Positions 9,730 to 18,455 of a stretch of DNA of 64,000 nt are shown in pieces. Position 1 is the stretch's first letter. Each line of letters begins with the position of its first letter. The notes under the pieces are model-generated. The model was not told the DNA's origin. It saw only the letters and a list, made by a program, of their open reading frames with translations, and did not search any database. Source of the stretch: UBA8190 sp003453695. Its GTDB lineage: Bacteria > Actinomycetota > Acidimicrobiia > Acidimicrobiales > UBA8190. Location: positions 1 through 64,000 of the forward strand of contig DAIRBY010000014.1 in the NCBI GenBank assembly GCA_036796975.1, read 5' to 3'. Both the position numbers and the translations under genes were made by a program.

Positions 9730-11078
9730 GGGGGCGGCGTCCGCTTGCCCTGGAAGAGTTCCTGGCACGCGTCAGAGCCCTTGGCCGCCGCAGCGGCGCC
9801 GCTCGCCGACAGGGCGTCGGCGGGGAGCACGTGCAGGCGGGCGCCTTCGAGGAACCGCACCACCGCCGCCACCATGTGGGCGCTGCGCACGGAGGGGAGG
9901 ACGTCGAAGGCGTGCTGCGTGAAGGGGAGCTCGGCGTAGAGCACCGGTGAGCGCGACACCTGGCGCAGGCGGTGGGCGAAGTCCTGGGCGTCGGCCACCG
10001 GGATGAGGGTGTCGTTGCGCCCGTGGATGACGAAGAACGGCGGAGCGTCGGGACGGAGCCGGTAGAGCGGCGAGGCGGCCCGGAAGACCTCGGGGTGCTC
10101 GGCGTAGGTGGTCTTGAAGATCCGCTTCTCGAACATGCGCAGCTCGCCCCAGTCGCGCAGCGTCTTCCCGCCGTCGTGGGCGGTCATGTCGTACTGGCCG
10201 TAGATGGGGACGCAGGCGTCGACATGGCAGTCGGCGTCCTCGAAGCCGGGCTGGAAGTCGCGTTCCCCGGCCGACAGGGCCAGCAGGGCGGCGAGGTGCC
10301 CACCGGCCGAGCCCCCGCCCACGGCCACGAAGCTCGGGTCGCCGCCGTAGCGGTGGATGTTGTCCCGCACCCAGGCGATGGCCCGCTTGCAGTCCACGAT
10401 GTGGGCCGGCCAGGCGTTCTTCGGGCTCAGCCGGTAATTGACGGTCACCCCCACCCAGCCGCGCCGGGCCAGCTCGAAGAGGAGGGGCAAACCCTGCTCG
10501 CGCTTGTCGCCGATGATCCAGGCCCCGCCGTGGACGTACACGAACACCGGGGCGTTCTCGGGCGGGTCGGTGCGCCGCACGATCACATCGAGGCGATGGG
10601 CGCGCCGGCCGTCGCCCCAGTAGTCGATGTTGCGGATGGTCCGGGCCGCCCGGGAGGGACGCGGCAGCGGGTAGATGAGCCGGGGGAAGCGCCACATGGT
10701 GTCGCGGCCGCTGCGGGGGAGCTCGACGCCCGGCACGGCCGGGAGCGGCACCTCCTCCTCGGCCTGGGCCAGCACGTGGTGGGCCCGGTCCGAGTACACG
10801 GCGTGGACGAAGAGGCCGATCCAGGAAGCCACGGCGATGGCGAGCCCCAGCCACCCCGGCCACGCCCCGAAAGCGCCGAAGTAGGCGAAGACGGCGGTGG
10901 CCGCCGCCTGCCAGACGATGTGCCAGACGGGCATCTCGGCGGTGTACCAACCGGCGAAGAAGCTCTGGACGACGAGGAACCCGGCCCGCGCGGGCCGGAA
11001 GGCGTTCAGGACCAGCAGCGCCCCGAAGGCGCTGACGGCCAGATACGCCCAGGACCAGGCCATCGAGCTGTCCGCCAT
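9294..11078 (-). CDS. membrane-anchored alpha/beta hydrolase (HSL-type esterase)
   Basis: The N-terminus has three to four hydrophobic helices (about residues 8-110), so the enzyme is membrane-bound. A hormone-sensitive-lipase-type hydrolase follows: oxyanion motif YVHGGAW, nucleophile elbow GGGSAGGH, acid region HGRNDTLIP and the His in FTQHAFDVLP. It probably cleaves lipid or steroid esters. The recognisable protein ends near residue 419, but the frame stays open for about 175 more codons, the last 145 of which are antisense to valS. A stop lies just out of frame at 9772-9774, so a single-base change near there would give a normal-length protein ending at about 9772. The extension is low-complexity Ser/Thr/Ala/Arg and looks non-natural. 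Confidence 0.8.
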   Translation of the reverse strand: MADSSMAWSWAYLAVSAFGALLVLNAFRPARAGFLVVQSFFAGWYTAEMPVWHIVWQAAATAVFAYFGAFGAWPGWLGLAIAVASWIGLFVHAVYSDRAHHVLAQAEEEVPLPAVPGVELPRSGRDTMWRFPRLIYPLPRPSRAARTIRNIDYWGDGRRAHRLDVIVRRTDPPENAPVFVYVHGGAWIIGDKREQGLPLLFELARRGWVGVTVNYRLSPKNAWPAHIVDCKRAIAWVRDNIHRYGGDPSFVAVGGGSAGGHLAALLALSAGERDFQPGFEDADCHVDACVPIYGQYDMTAHDGGKTLRDWGELRMFEKRIFKTTYAEHPEVFRAASPLYRLRPDAPPFFVIHGRNDTLIPVADAQDFAHRLRQVSRSPVLYAELPFTQHAFDVLPSVRSAHMVAAVVRFLEGARLHVLPADALSASGAAAAAKGSDACQELFQGKRTPPPQPDSSASTTSTSGAPTAVASSMTPPASRTSPSARASRPRRSALSVTVRRATGTRMERLAAVLTRRTAPSTWAAMSSTAVSRAAVPGGSSAVAGHGARWMEPVCHHDHTSSVTKGRTGANSRSSTDNDRASAARADAGSGSAGSS

Positions 11079-11158
11079 GGCACCATCCTGGCGGAGGGCG
11101 CGAGAATGCGCACGTCGAGGGGCCTGGCGGGCGACCGGCTCCGGAAGGGCAGCGGGTC

Positions 11159-12613
11159 ATGGAGCGACTGAGCGGTCTGGACGCCGCCTTCACCTACCTC
11201 GAGACGCCGAGCCTGCACATGCACGTGTCGATGGCGGCCGTCTTCGACCCCACCACCGTGCCGGGCGGCTACAGCTACGACAAGGTCCGCGAGCTCGTCT
11301 CCGAGCGGCTGGCCCGTGCGCCCATCTTCCGGCGCCGGCTGGTCCAGGTCCCCTTCCGCCTCGACCACCCCTACTGGGTGGAGGACCCTGCCTTCGACAT
11401 CGACTACCACATGCGACGCGCCGCCCTGCCCGCCCCGGGAGGCATCGAGGAGCTGGCGGAGTTCGTCGGCGACGTCTGCAGCCGTCAGCTCGACCGCAGC
11501 AAGCCCCTGTGGGAGATGTACCTCGTCGAGGGGCTGGCCGACGGGCGCATCGGTGTCGTGACCAAGATCCACCACTGCACGATCGACGGTGTGTCCGGTG
11601 CCGAGCTGCTGAGCGAACTGTTCGACCTGGAGGCCGACCCCGCTCCCAAGCCGGTCGCCGAGGAGCTGCCCGGCCTGCGCTCGGGGCTGCCTTCCGACCT
11701 CGTGCTCTTGGGGCGGGCCGTGGTCGCCCGGGCCACCCGGCCGGCGCGGCTCACCCGGCTGGCCTGGAAGACGGGCAAGGCCTTCTTCGATGTCCGGCGC
11801 GTGCGCCAGTCGACGCCGGCGGGCAACGCCGCGCTCCCGCTCACCACGCCGCGCACGTCGCTCAACCAGGCCATCACCGCCCACCGGCGGGTGGCCTTCT
11901 CGACCATCTCGCTCGACGACGTGAAGCGGGTGAAGAACGCCCTCGAGACGACCGTCAACGACGTGGTGCTGGCCATCTGCACCGGGGCTCTGCGCCAGTA
12001 CCTCATCGACGGCGACGAGCTGCCCGACGACCCGCTCGTCGCCACCGTGCCGGTGTCGGTGCAGGGGGCGCAGGTCAAGAGCGCCAACAAGGTGTCGGCC
12101 ATGTTCGTGGCGCTCCCCTGCCGGGTCGACGACCCGGTGAAGCGGCTCCTCACCATTCGCGACGGCACCAAGGGCGCCAAGGAGGAGCACAAGGCGCTCG
12201 GCGCCGAAGTCCTCCTCGACTGGGCCGAGCACGCCACCCCCAACCTGTTCTCGGCGGCGGCACGTGCCTACACACGCTTCCGCCTGGCCGAGCACCACCG
12301 CCCCATCCACAGCCTGGTCATCTCGAACGTGCCCGGGCCCGACTTCCCCATCTACCTGGGCGGCTCACGGCTGGTGGCCGGCTTCCCCCTCGGGCCGGTG
12401 ATGGACGGCGCCGGCCTCAACATCACGGTGATGAGCTACCGCGGCACCCTCAACTGGGGGCTCATGGCCTGCCGCGAGACGGTTCCCGGCCTCGACCGCC
12501 TGGCCGGCTACATCCCGGCGGCCCTGGAAGAGCTCTTGTCGTCGGCAGGGCTCGACCCGGCCACGCCGGTGGGCGTGGCGCCGGGGCCCGACCGTCGGGC
12601 ACCGGTGGGCTAA
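11159..12613 (+). CDS. wax ester synthase/diacylglycerol acyltransferase (WS/DGAT)
   Basis: A 484-aa bifunctional acyltransferase that makes triacylglycerol or wax esters from acyl-CoA and diacylglycerol or a fatty alcohol, at the membrane or lipid-body surface. The catalytic HHxxxDG motif is at 138-144 (HHCTIDG), with the following GAELL as in the family. Later conserved pieces are the NDVVLA segment, the PVSVQG region and SNVPGP with the downstream LGPV block. Length is typical of actinobacterial members. It is the core storage-lipid gene of the window and is divergent from the membrane esterase, which could act on its products. Its stop codon overlaps the hemerythrin stop (CTAA on opposite strands). 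Confidence 0.95.
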   Translation: MERLSGLDAAFTYLETPSLHMHVSMAAVFDPTTVPGGYSYDKVRELVSERLARAPIFRRRLVQVPFRLDHPYWVEDPAFDIDYHMRRAALPAPGGIEELAEFVGDVCSRQLDRSKPLWEMYLVEGLADGRIGVVTKIHHCTIDGVSGAELLSELFDLEADPAPKPVAEELPGLRSGLPSDLVLLGRAVVARATRPARLTRLAWKTGKAFFDVRRVRQSTPAGNAALPLTTPRTSLNQAITAHRRVAFSTISLDDVKRVKNALETTVNDVVLAICTGALRQYLIDGDELPDDPLVATVPVSVQGAQVKSANKVSAMFVALPCRVDDPVKRLLTIRDGTKGAKEEHKALGAEVLLDWAEHATPNLFSAAARAYTRFRLAEHHRPIHSLVISNVPGPDFPIYLGGSRLVAGFPLGPVMDGAGLNITVMSYRGTLNWGLMACRETVPGLDRLAGYIPAALEELLSSAGLDPATPVGVAPGPDRRAPVG

Positions 12614-13152
12614 CCGGTCCGGCGGTCCCGCACGCGGTCGACGGCGCCCACCAGCCGGTGGGCCAGACGCGATCCGATGGCCGACTTGAGCTCCGAGGGG
12701 TGGGGGTAGGTGGTGGCGTGGCGCTTGGCGTGCTCGAGGCGCAGTCCGAGCCTGGCGAGCTCTTGGGGCGAGGCGACCTGGCGAAGGGCCGGGAACAGCA
12801 GCCGGTCCTCGTGCTCGAGGTGGGCCCGGGTGTCCGCCGCCAGCTTGGTGAGCTCGGTTCGGTAGTCGGCGGAGGTGCCCACCACCTCGACGAGTCGGTA
12901 CAGCGTCATGTCGAGCTCCTCGTGGTCGAGCCGGCCCTGCTTGGCGGCGTCCAGGCCGCCGTCCATGTGGCGGGACACGAACGGATAGAAGTGCTCGATC
13001 TCGACGGCGGAGTGCACAGACATCTCGTAGCGGAGCTCGTCGAGGACCCGGGGCGGCGCCGCTTCGGCCTGCTCCTCCAACCGGGCGAGCAACGCCAGGA
13101 TCCGGCGATGGTCCTCGCCCAGGAGCTCCAGCCCGTCGGTTCGGTCAACCAC
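12610..13152 (-). CDS. hemerythrin-like HHE domain protein
   Basis: A 180-aa four-helix protein with one full hemerythrin/HHE cation-binding domain. Candidate di-iron ligands are H15 in EDH, H47 and E51 in VHSAVEIEH, H77 in LDHEEL, and H111 and E115 in HLEHED. Such proteins bind O2, NO or iron, or sense redox state. I place the start at the GTG at 13152, which overlaps the stop of the preceding half-domain gene by 8 bases; the open frame continues upstream to 13272, but that part lacks family features. About 60 residues of basic C-terminal tail follow the domain. Its stop overlaps the WS/DGAT stop. Confidence 0.8.
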   Translation of the reverse strand: MVDRTDGLELLGEDHRRILALLARLEEQAEAAPPRVLDELRYEMSVHSAVEIEHFYPFVSRHMDGGLDAAKQGRLDHEELDMTLYRLVEVVGTSADYRTELTKLAADTRAHLEHEDRLLFPALRQVASPQELARLGLRLEHAKRHATTYPHPSELKSAIGSRLAHRLVGAVDRVRDRRTG

Positions 13153-13405
13153 GGTGCGGCTGCCACGGCGGGCGTCGGAGGAGGGAGGCCTCGAAGGCGG
13201 GGTAGACGACGAGCTCCTCGGCCACCTCATGGGTGAGCAGGGCCCGGACCAGATGGGGAAAGGCGTCTCCACGCTGTTCGAGGCTGAGGGTGAAGAACTC
13301 CTCCATCAGCTCGCGTGCCCGGACGTGGTCGTCCGAGACGACGTCCACGACGACGTCTCGGTCGCGCTCGGAGGTGCGCCATCTGTCGCCGGCCACGGCG
13401 CTCAC
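13145..13405 (-). CDS. N-terminal half of a hemerythrin domain
   Basis: An 86-aa frame from a GTG. It holds only the first half of an HHE domain: H27 in DDHVRARELMEEF and H59/E63 in LLTHEVAEELVVYPAF. After VVYPAF it ends with a short Arg/Pro tail, so helices 3 and 4 with their ligands are missing. It overlaps the next complete hemerythrin gene by 8 bases in another frame. It may be a remnant, a small stand-alone protein that pairs with its neighbour, or the front of a longer protein split by a frameshift. Confidence 0.6.
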   Translation of the reverse strand: MSAVAGDRWRTSERDRDVVVDVVSDDHVRARELMEEFFTLSLEQRGDAFPHLVRALLTHEVAEELVVYPAFEASLLRRPPWQPHRG

Positions 13406-13555
13406 CTACCCGGACCGCCTCGTGTGTATCCCCACCGGGGGGATGCGGGCGGCAGGGACACGGCGAGGCCCCGTCGACCCGGCGTTGCGGGAGCCCGGAC
13501 ATCTGGAGCATGGTCGAGTCCCGTCCGGACCTGGAGCCCAAACGAGGAGACGCCC

Positions 13556-14305
13556 ATGGGTGGGAACCTGCGAGCAGAGACCGTGCACATCACGGGGCAC
13601 GGGGGCGACGAGATCGAGGCCTACCTCGCTCAGCCCATCGGTGACCACGTGACACCGGCGGGCGGCGTGGTGGTGATCCACCACATGCCGGGCTACGACG
13701 CCGCCACCAAGGAGATCACCCGGCGCTTCGCCGCCCACGGCTATCCGGCCATCTGCCCGAACCTGTACCACCGGGAGGCACCCGGAGCGAGCCCCGACGA
13801 CGCCGCCGCCGCCGCCCGCGCCAGTGGCGGCGTCCCCGATGAGCGCCTCGTCGGCGACGTCGCCGGCGGTATGGCCGCCCTGCGGGCGCTGGCGGTGTGC
13901 AACGGGAAGGCCGCCACCATCGGGTACTGCTCGGGAGGACGACAGTCGCTCCTGGCGGCGTGCTCCCTCCAGCTCGACGCCGCCGTCGACTGCTACGGGG
14001 CCTTCGCCCTGAGCGCCCCGCCCGAGGGTGCACCGGTGTCGGTGAAACCGGTGCGGGACCTGCTTCCCCAGCTGTCGTGCCCCCTCCTCGGCCTGTTCGG
14101 CGCCGACGACAAGTTCCCCGCCCCCGACGAGGTGGCCGAGCTCGAGAAGCTCCTCACCGAGCTCGGCAAGGACTTCGAGTTCCACACCTACGACGGTGCC
14201 GGCCACGCCTTCTTCAATGTGGACCGGCCCTCCTACCGCGCCGAGGCAGCCGCCGACGGGTGGGAGCGCATCTGGGGCTTCTTCGGCCGGCACCTGGCGT
14301 CCTGA
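13556..14305 (+). CDS. dienelactone hydrolase family protein
   Basis: A 249-aa alpha/beta hydrolase of the dienelactone hydrolase family, a cytosolic enzyme acting on lactones or esters of aromatic-degradation or related pathways. The nucleophile Cys sits in IGYCSGG, the acid in GADDKFPAPDE, and the His in GAGHAFFN, giving the Cys-Asp-His triad. The start at 13556 is chosen because GAGGAG stands just upstream. The next gene begins two bases after its stop, so the two are surely co-transcribed. True substrate unknown; many family members are general esterases. Confidence 0.9.
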   Translation: MGGNLRAETVHITGHGGDEIEAYLAQPIGDHVTPAGGVVVIHHMPGYDAATKEITRRFAAHGYPAICPNLYHREAPGASPDDAAAAARASGGVPDERLVGDVAGGMAALRALAVCNGKAATIGYCSGGRQSLLAACSLQLDAAVDCYGAFALSAPPEGAPVSVKPVRDLLPQLSCPLLGLFGADDKFPAPDEVAELEKLLTELGKDFEFHTYDGAGHAFFNVDRPSYRAEAAADGWERIWGFFGRHLAS

Positions 14306-14307
14306 TC

Positions 14308-14595
14308 ATGTGCACCTACAGGACCGAGCTGCTCGCCGTGCATGGCAGCGGCAAGGGCCCGGCCGGCTGGTTCACGCTCAGCGACGTCAGCGTGTACGTC
14401 GACCATCCCGTGCACGCCCCGGCGCTACACACCCTTAACATCGACCTCCGGAACCCCGAGCTGGGCCCGGCGGCCAGGGTGGCCGTCGAGCTCGACGCCA
14501 CCTCGGCACGAGCCCTGGCCGAGGCCATCGTCCGGGCGCTCGACGACCTGCCACCCGGGGTGATGGACCAGTCCCCTGCCTCACAGGGGACATAA
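14308..14595 (+). CDS. DUF6295-type small protein
   Basis: A 95-aa protein starting MCTYRTELLAVHGSGKGPAGWF, with a central DHPVHAP and HTLNIDLRNP and an Ala-rich C-terminal helix. I recognise this as the actinobacterial family DUF6295, of unknown function. It starts two bases after the dienelactone hydrolase stop, so translation is likely coupled. The strict spacing suggests a role linked to the hydrolase, but nothing in the sequence defines one. The family name is from memory; the gene itself is well supported. Confidence 0.75.
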   Translation: MCTYRTELLAVHGSGKGPAGWFTLSDVSVYVDHPVHAPALHTLNIDLRNPELGPAARVAVELDATSARALAEAIVRALDDLPPGVMDQSPASQGT

Positions 14596-14644
14596 AGGAA
14601 GGCTTCAGGAAGCCCGAAGCCACCCCGCACAGAATCGGAACACG

Positions 14645-16135
14645 ATGGACGACCAGAGCGGTCCCGACGACGTCGAACAGAACCGGCCGGGTCAGGTCCC
14701 GGGCCCGCCGCCCTCGAGCTACCCGCCTCCGGGCCAGCCCGCCTCCTCCTTCCCGACCCCTCCCCCGGGATGGTCGGCGCCGTGGGGCCAGTCACCCTCC
14801 GCCGACCCCACCGACCCTGGGGCGTCCCCCGGTGACCTGGCCGGCGGTCCGCCGCCGCCTCCCTACGGCACCCCGCCCTACGGCACACCCCCCTACGGCG
14901 GTGGGTGGCACTGGGGCCCGCCGGGGCCCGGTGGTCACCTCTACGGCACCACTCCCTGGCACCCCGGGTACCCGGGATACCGGGGCTACCCTCCGGCGCC
15001 ACCGGGGGGGCGGCGCGCCCTCGTCGGCACCGTGCTGGCGGCCGGGGTGCTCTTGGCTGCGCTGTTCGGCGGGCTCATCGGCCACGACCTGTCCCGGACC
15101 TCAGGTGGGTCCGGCTTCGCCGGCATCGGCGGGGGATCGAGCCCCACCTCACCACCGGCCAACGCGCCGGCCAACGCCGCCGCCATCGCCTCGGCGATCG
15201 ACCCCTGTCTCGTCGACGTGAACACCGTCATCACCGCCGAAGGGGTGCAGGGGGCGGGCACCGGGATGGTGCTCAGCTCGACCGGCGAGGTCCTCACCAA
15301 CAACCACGTGGTCGAGGGTGCCAACCGGATCAGCGTGACCGACGTGGGCAACGGCAAGGTCTACAACGCCACGGTGGTCGGCTACGACCGCACCCAGGAC
15401 GTGGCCGTCCTCCAGCTGAGCGGGGCGACGGGGCTGACGACCTGTCCCGTCGGGAACTCCACTTCGGTCAGCGCCGGACTGGGCGTGGTGGCGGTGGGCA
15501 ATGCCAACGGCTCGGGAGGCACCCCCAGCTACGCGGCGGGCACCGTCACCGCCACCAACCAGACCATCACCGCCAGCGACGAGGTCGACGGCAGCTCCGA
15601 ACAACTGAGCGGGTTGCTCGAGACCAACGCCAACATCGTCGCCGGCGACTCGGGCGGCCCGCTGGTCGACGCCTCGGGGCGCATCATCGGCATGGACACC
15701 GCCGCCTCGGCCGGGTTCCAGTTCGAGAATTCGAGCACCCAGGGATACGCCATCCCCATCAACCAGGCGACGAACATCGCCAAGCAGATCGAATCGGGCA
15801 CCTCCTCGTCCACCGTGCACGTCGGCCCCACCGCCTTCCTCGGAGTGGGGGTGCGCGACGCCACCAACGGCGGGTCCCCGTTCGGAGGCGGGTCCAGCTC
15901 CGGACAAGGCGCCAAGATCGTCCAGATCGTGTCGGGCGGCCCTGCCGACCAGGCCGGTCTCGTCGTGGGTGACGTCATCACAGCGGTGAACGGCCAGCGG
16001 GTGGGCTCGGCCGAGGCCCTCACCGAGGCCATGACCACGCAGAAACCGGGAAACTCCGTGAACGTCACCTATCAAGACAGCTCGGGACAACAACACACCG
16101 TCGCCGTCGTGCTCGGGAGCGGCCCGTCCCAGTAG
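14645..16135 (+). CDS. membrane-anchored S1C (HtrA/DegP-like) serine protease with PDZ domain
   Basis: A 496-aa envelope quality-control protease. Residues 1-122 are a Pro/Gly/Tyr-rich cytoplasmic tail with repeated YGTPP units. One transmembrane helix follows at about 125-147, then the extracytoplasmic trypsin-like domain. The triad is H221 in LTNNHVVEG, D252 in RTQDVAVLQL and S336 in AGDSGGPL. A PDZ domain occupies about 395-490 (GGPADQAGLVVGDVITAVNGQ). It cleaves or holds misfolded exported proteins. A close paralogue with the same layout lies at 50.4-51.7 kb. Confidence 0.93.
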   Translation: MDDQSGPDDVEQNRPGQVPGPPPSSYPPPGQPASSFPTPPPGWSAPWGQSPSADPTDPGASPGDLAGGPPPPPYGTPPYGTPPYGGGWHWGPPGPGGHLYGTTPWHPGYPGYRGYPPAPPGGRRALVGTVLAAGVLLAALFGGLIGHDLSRTSGGSGFAGIGGGSSPTSPPANAPANAAAIASAIDPCLVDVNTVITAEGVQGAGTGMVLSSTGEVLTNNHVVEGANRISVTDVGNGKVYNATVVGYDRTQDVAVLQLSGATGLTTCPVGNSTSVSAGLGVVAVGNANGSGGTPSYAAGTVTATNQTITASDEVDGSSEQLSGLLETNANIVAGDSGGPLVDASGRIIGMDTAASAGFQFENSSTQGYAIPINQATNIAKQIESGTSSSTVHVGPTAFLGVGVRDATNGGSPFGGGSSSGQGAKIVQIVSGGPADQAGLVVGDVITAVNGQRVGSAEALTEAMTTQKPGNSVNVTYQDSSGQQHTVAVVLGSGPSQ

Positions 16136-16251
16136 GCACCGGGCGTGGCGCCACGGCACCGGGGGTTCCGCTCCGACAGGGGCACAGCGCGTGGGGTAAT
16201 GCCGGTCGCCTGGGTAGAACGCGTGGACGTCCGGTCGTTCGAGGAGGCCAC

Positions 16252-16629
16252 ATGCCAACCACGGTCGAGGACCTGCCCGGCACGCTCAAGCGGTCGCCCG
16301 AGTCTGCGCAGCGTCTGTACGAGAAGGTGCTGGACGATGCCCACCACGAGTACCACGACGAGCGCCGTGCCCATCAGACCGCCTACGCGGCGCTCAAGCA
16401 CAGCTTCGAGAAGGTGGGCGACCACTGGGAGCCCAAGGACGAACGAGGCCCCTCCGACGAGCGCAGCAAGGCACCCCGCGGGCGAGGCGGCGAGACAGCG
16501 GGAGGGGTCGACGTCGAAGGCCACTCCAAGGACGAGCTGTACGAGAGGGCCAAGGAGCTCGACGTGCCGGGCCGCTCCAAGATGACCAAGATGGAGCTGG
16601 CACAGGCCATCGCCCGCCGCCAGGGCTGA
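16252..16629 (+). CDS. ChaB domain and Rho N-terminal-like domain protein
   Basis: A 125-aa cytosolic protein. Residues 4-65 match the ChaB fold: LPGTLKRSPESAQRLYEKVLDDA, then a Tyr-His-Asp-Glu helix and a segment ending FEKVGDHWEPK. A disordered Arg/Gly linker follows. The C-terminal 36 residues are a Rho-N/SAP-like helix-extended-loop-helix (SKDELYERAKELDVPGRSKM, then MELAQAIA). Such fusions are common in actinobacteria and probably bind nucleic acid; the physiological role is unknown. Confidence 0.85.
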   Translation: MPTTVEDLPGTLKRSPESAQRLYEKVLDDAHHEYHDERRAHQTAYAALKHSFEKVGDHWEPKDERGPSDERSKAPRGRGGETAGGVDVEGHSKDELYERAKELDVPGRSKMTKMELAQAIARRQG

Positions 16630-16672
16630 ACGCCGTCGGCCGGCGCGGCGCCCCACCCGCCGTCCACGGCCG

Positions 16673-16867
16673 TCAGCGGGCGAAGAAGTGCCACCCCACC
16701 CACATCCAGCCGACGAACAGCAGGACGCGTCGCGCCCCGGTGGCCGACAGGGCGCCGAGCGCAGTGCGCAGCCCGGCCACACCCCGGCCGCGCAGCGCCA
16801 GCACTTCGCAGACGACCGGCCCCGCCGCCACCGTCGCCCACACGGCCAGGACCAAGGCGCGTGTCAC
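16673..16867 (-). CDS. DUF6186-type small membrane protein
   Basis: A 64-aa protein with two hydrophobic segments, the second ending in the characteristic VGWMWVGWHFFAR. The first segment is AVWATVAAGPVVCEV. I recognise this as DUF6186, a small actinobacterial membrane protein of unknown function. The GTG start at 16867 overlaps the TGA of the upstream membrane-protein gene (GTGA), so the two are translationally coupled. Confidence 0.75.
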   Translation of the reverse strand: MTRALVLAVWATVAAGPVVCEVLALRGRGVAGLRTALGALSATGARRVLLFVGWMWVGWHFFAR

Positions 16868-17259
16868 GACGGCAGCACCAGCCCGAAGCCGAGCGCCAGC
16901 CAGAGGGCGAAGCACAGCGCCTTCAGGCCCCGCAGGCGGGCTGCTTCGTCGTAGAGCGAGCTCACGGTGGGGAAGGCGTGGCGGCCGAACGGAAATCCCG
17001 CCGCGTAGGTCGCCAGCTCCCACAGCGCCAACGCCCCGAGCGCCGCCACCCAGGGCCACAGCCGCGCCCTGGCGCCCGGCTCGGCCGCTCCCCGGCGCAC
17101 GAGGCCTGCCACCAGCGCCGCGCCCCCAGCAGCCATCGGCACGGCGGTCACGACGTCGGCCTCCGTGGTGAACGGCGAGGTGCCGGCCGCCAGGTAGCAG
17201 TAGCCGCCGCCGGCGATCACCGCCCCCGCCGCCACCAGCGGCTCGGGACCGAACCTCAT
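16864..17259 (-). CDS. four-helix membrane protein, partner of DUF6186
   Basis: A 131-aa integral membrane protein, from the ATG at 17259. Four hydrophobic stretches are visible: PLVAAGAVIAGGGYCYLAAG, VTAVPMAAGGAALVAGLV, WPWVAALGALALWELATYAAG and LKALCFALWLALGFGLVL. A loop with SLYDEAARLRG is conserved-looking. It overlaps the DUF6186 gene by GTGA. The pair is divergent from the short-chain dehydrogenase with 36 bp between starts. No function can be assigned. Confidence 0.75.
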   Translation of the reverse strand: MRFGPEPLVAAGAVIAGGGYCYLAAGTSPFTTEADVVTAVPMAAGGAALVAGLVRRGAAEPGARARLWPWVAALGALALWELATYAAGFPFGRHAFPTVSSLYDEAARLRGLKALCFALWLALGFGLVLPS

Positions 17260-17295
17260 CGTTTCGCCCGGAAAAGGCGCGGGTACGCCGCCGAC

Positions 17296-18303
17296 ATGAC
17301 GACGGGACGTGGCGTGGCGGTCGTGACCGGTGCCAGCGCCGGCGTGGGCCGGGCCACAGCGCTGCTCCTGGCCGAGTCCGGCTTCGACGTGGCGGTGGTG
17401 GCCCGGGGGCGCGCCGGGCTGGAGGCCGCCGCCAAGGACGTGGAGAGCACCGGGCGCCGGAGCCTCGTCTGGCGCGCCGACGTCGCCGATCCCGCCGCCC
17501 TCGACGATGCCGCCGAGCGCATCGAGAGCGATCTGGGCCCTGTCGACGTGTGGGTCAACAACGCCATGACCACCATCTTCGCCCCCTTCACCGAGATCGA
17601 CCCGGCGGAGTTCCGGCGCGCCGTGGAGGTGACGTTCCTGGGGCAGGTGTGGGGCACGAGAGCGGCGCTGGCCCGCATGCAGCCGAGGGACCGGGGCACG
17701 ATCGTGAACGTCGGCTCGGCGCTGGGGTTCGTCTCCATCCCGCTGCAATCGCCGTACTGCGCGTCGAAAGCGGCGTGCCGGGCCTTCCACGACTCGGTGC
17801 GGGCCGAGTTGCTGCACGCCGGGAGCCGTGTGCGTCTCTCGCTGGTGCACCTGCCCGGCGTCAACACCACCCAATTCAGCTGGTGCCGAAGCGTGTTCAG
17901 GCGCCACCCCCGGCCTGTGGCCCCCGTCTACCAACCGGAGGTGGCGGCCCGGCGCATCGTCGACGTCGCCGTCGACGGACGCCGCGCCAAGGTCGTGGGG
18001 TCGTGGAACAGCCTGCTCGTGGCGGCGGCCAAGCTCGTTCCCGGCGTCGCCAACCAGTACGCGTCGATCGGTGCCTGGGACACCCAGCTGGCCGACGAGC
18101 CGCTGTCGCCCGACCGTCCCGTCAACCTGTGGGAGCCGGCAGACGACGACGCCGACTTCGGCGCCCACGGCATCTTCGACGACGAAGCCGGTGGAGTGCT
18201 CGACCGCCGCTTCCTCCGGTCCCTTCCTTCCACGGGCCGGGACCTGGCGCTGGCCGTGGGCCGGCGAGCCCGTGAGGTGGCGGCGCGTGTGGGCGCCGCC
18301 TGA
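17296..18303 (+). CDS. short-chain dehydrogenase/reductase
   Basis: A 335-aa NAD(P)-dependent oxidoreductase with a Rossmann fold. The cofactor motif TGASAGVG is at 11-18, NNAM follows the fourth strand, and the active-site pair is in SPYCASKAA (YxxxK). The preceding Ser is in NVGSALG. It is longer than a minimal SDR: about 90 C-terminal residues follow the catalytic core, including SIGAWDTQ, as in the extended actinobacterial group often labelled SDR family oxidoreductase. Substrate unknown. The ATG at 17296 is chosen because it directly precedes the first strand. Confidence 0.9.
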   Translation: MTTGRGVAVVTGASAGVGRATALLLAESGFDVAVVARGRAGLEAAAKDVESTGRRSLVWRADVADPAALDDAAERIESDLGPVDVWVNNAMTTIFAPFTEIDPAEFRRAVEVTFLGQVWGTRAALARMQPRDRGTIVNVGSALGFVSIPLQSPYCASKAACRAFHDSVRAELLHAGSRVRLSLVHLPGVNTTQFSWCRSVFRRHPRPVAPVYQPEVAARRIVDVAVDGRRAKVVGSWNSLLVAAAKLVPGVANQYASIGAWDTQLADEPLSPDRPVNLWEPADDDADFGAHGIFDDEAGGVLDRRFLRSLPSTGRDLALAVGRRAREVAARVGAA

Positions 18304-18455
18304 CGCAGCGCCGCCGCCCGGGCGGGGACACCGGCGAGCACCGAAGGGCGACATGAGCCGCCTCGTGAGCGCAGTCCCAGGTCACAGCGGTTCCGGCCCG
18401 ATGGCGCTCCCGGAGGCGACTCGTCGCAGGGGCCCACGCTCACTACGGTGGGGCC

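Noticed and set aside
12610..12613. Four-base overlap of convergent stops (CTAA) between WS/DGAT and hemerythrin genes
   Set aside because: Tight convergent stops are common in dense GC-rich genomes and need no special explanation.
15149..16258. Long reverse-strand open frame over the protease gene
   Set aside because: It is an antisense shadow: low-complexity, without domains, in a high-GC region where chance frames are long.
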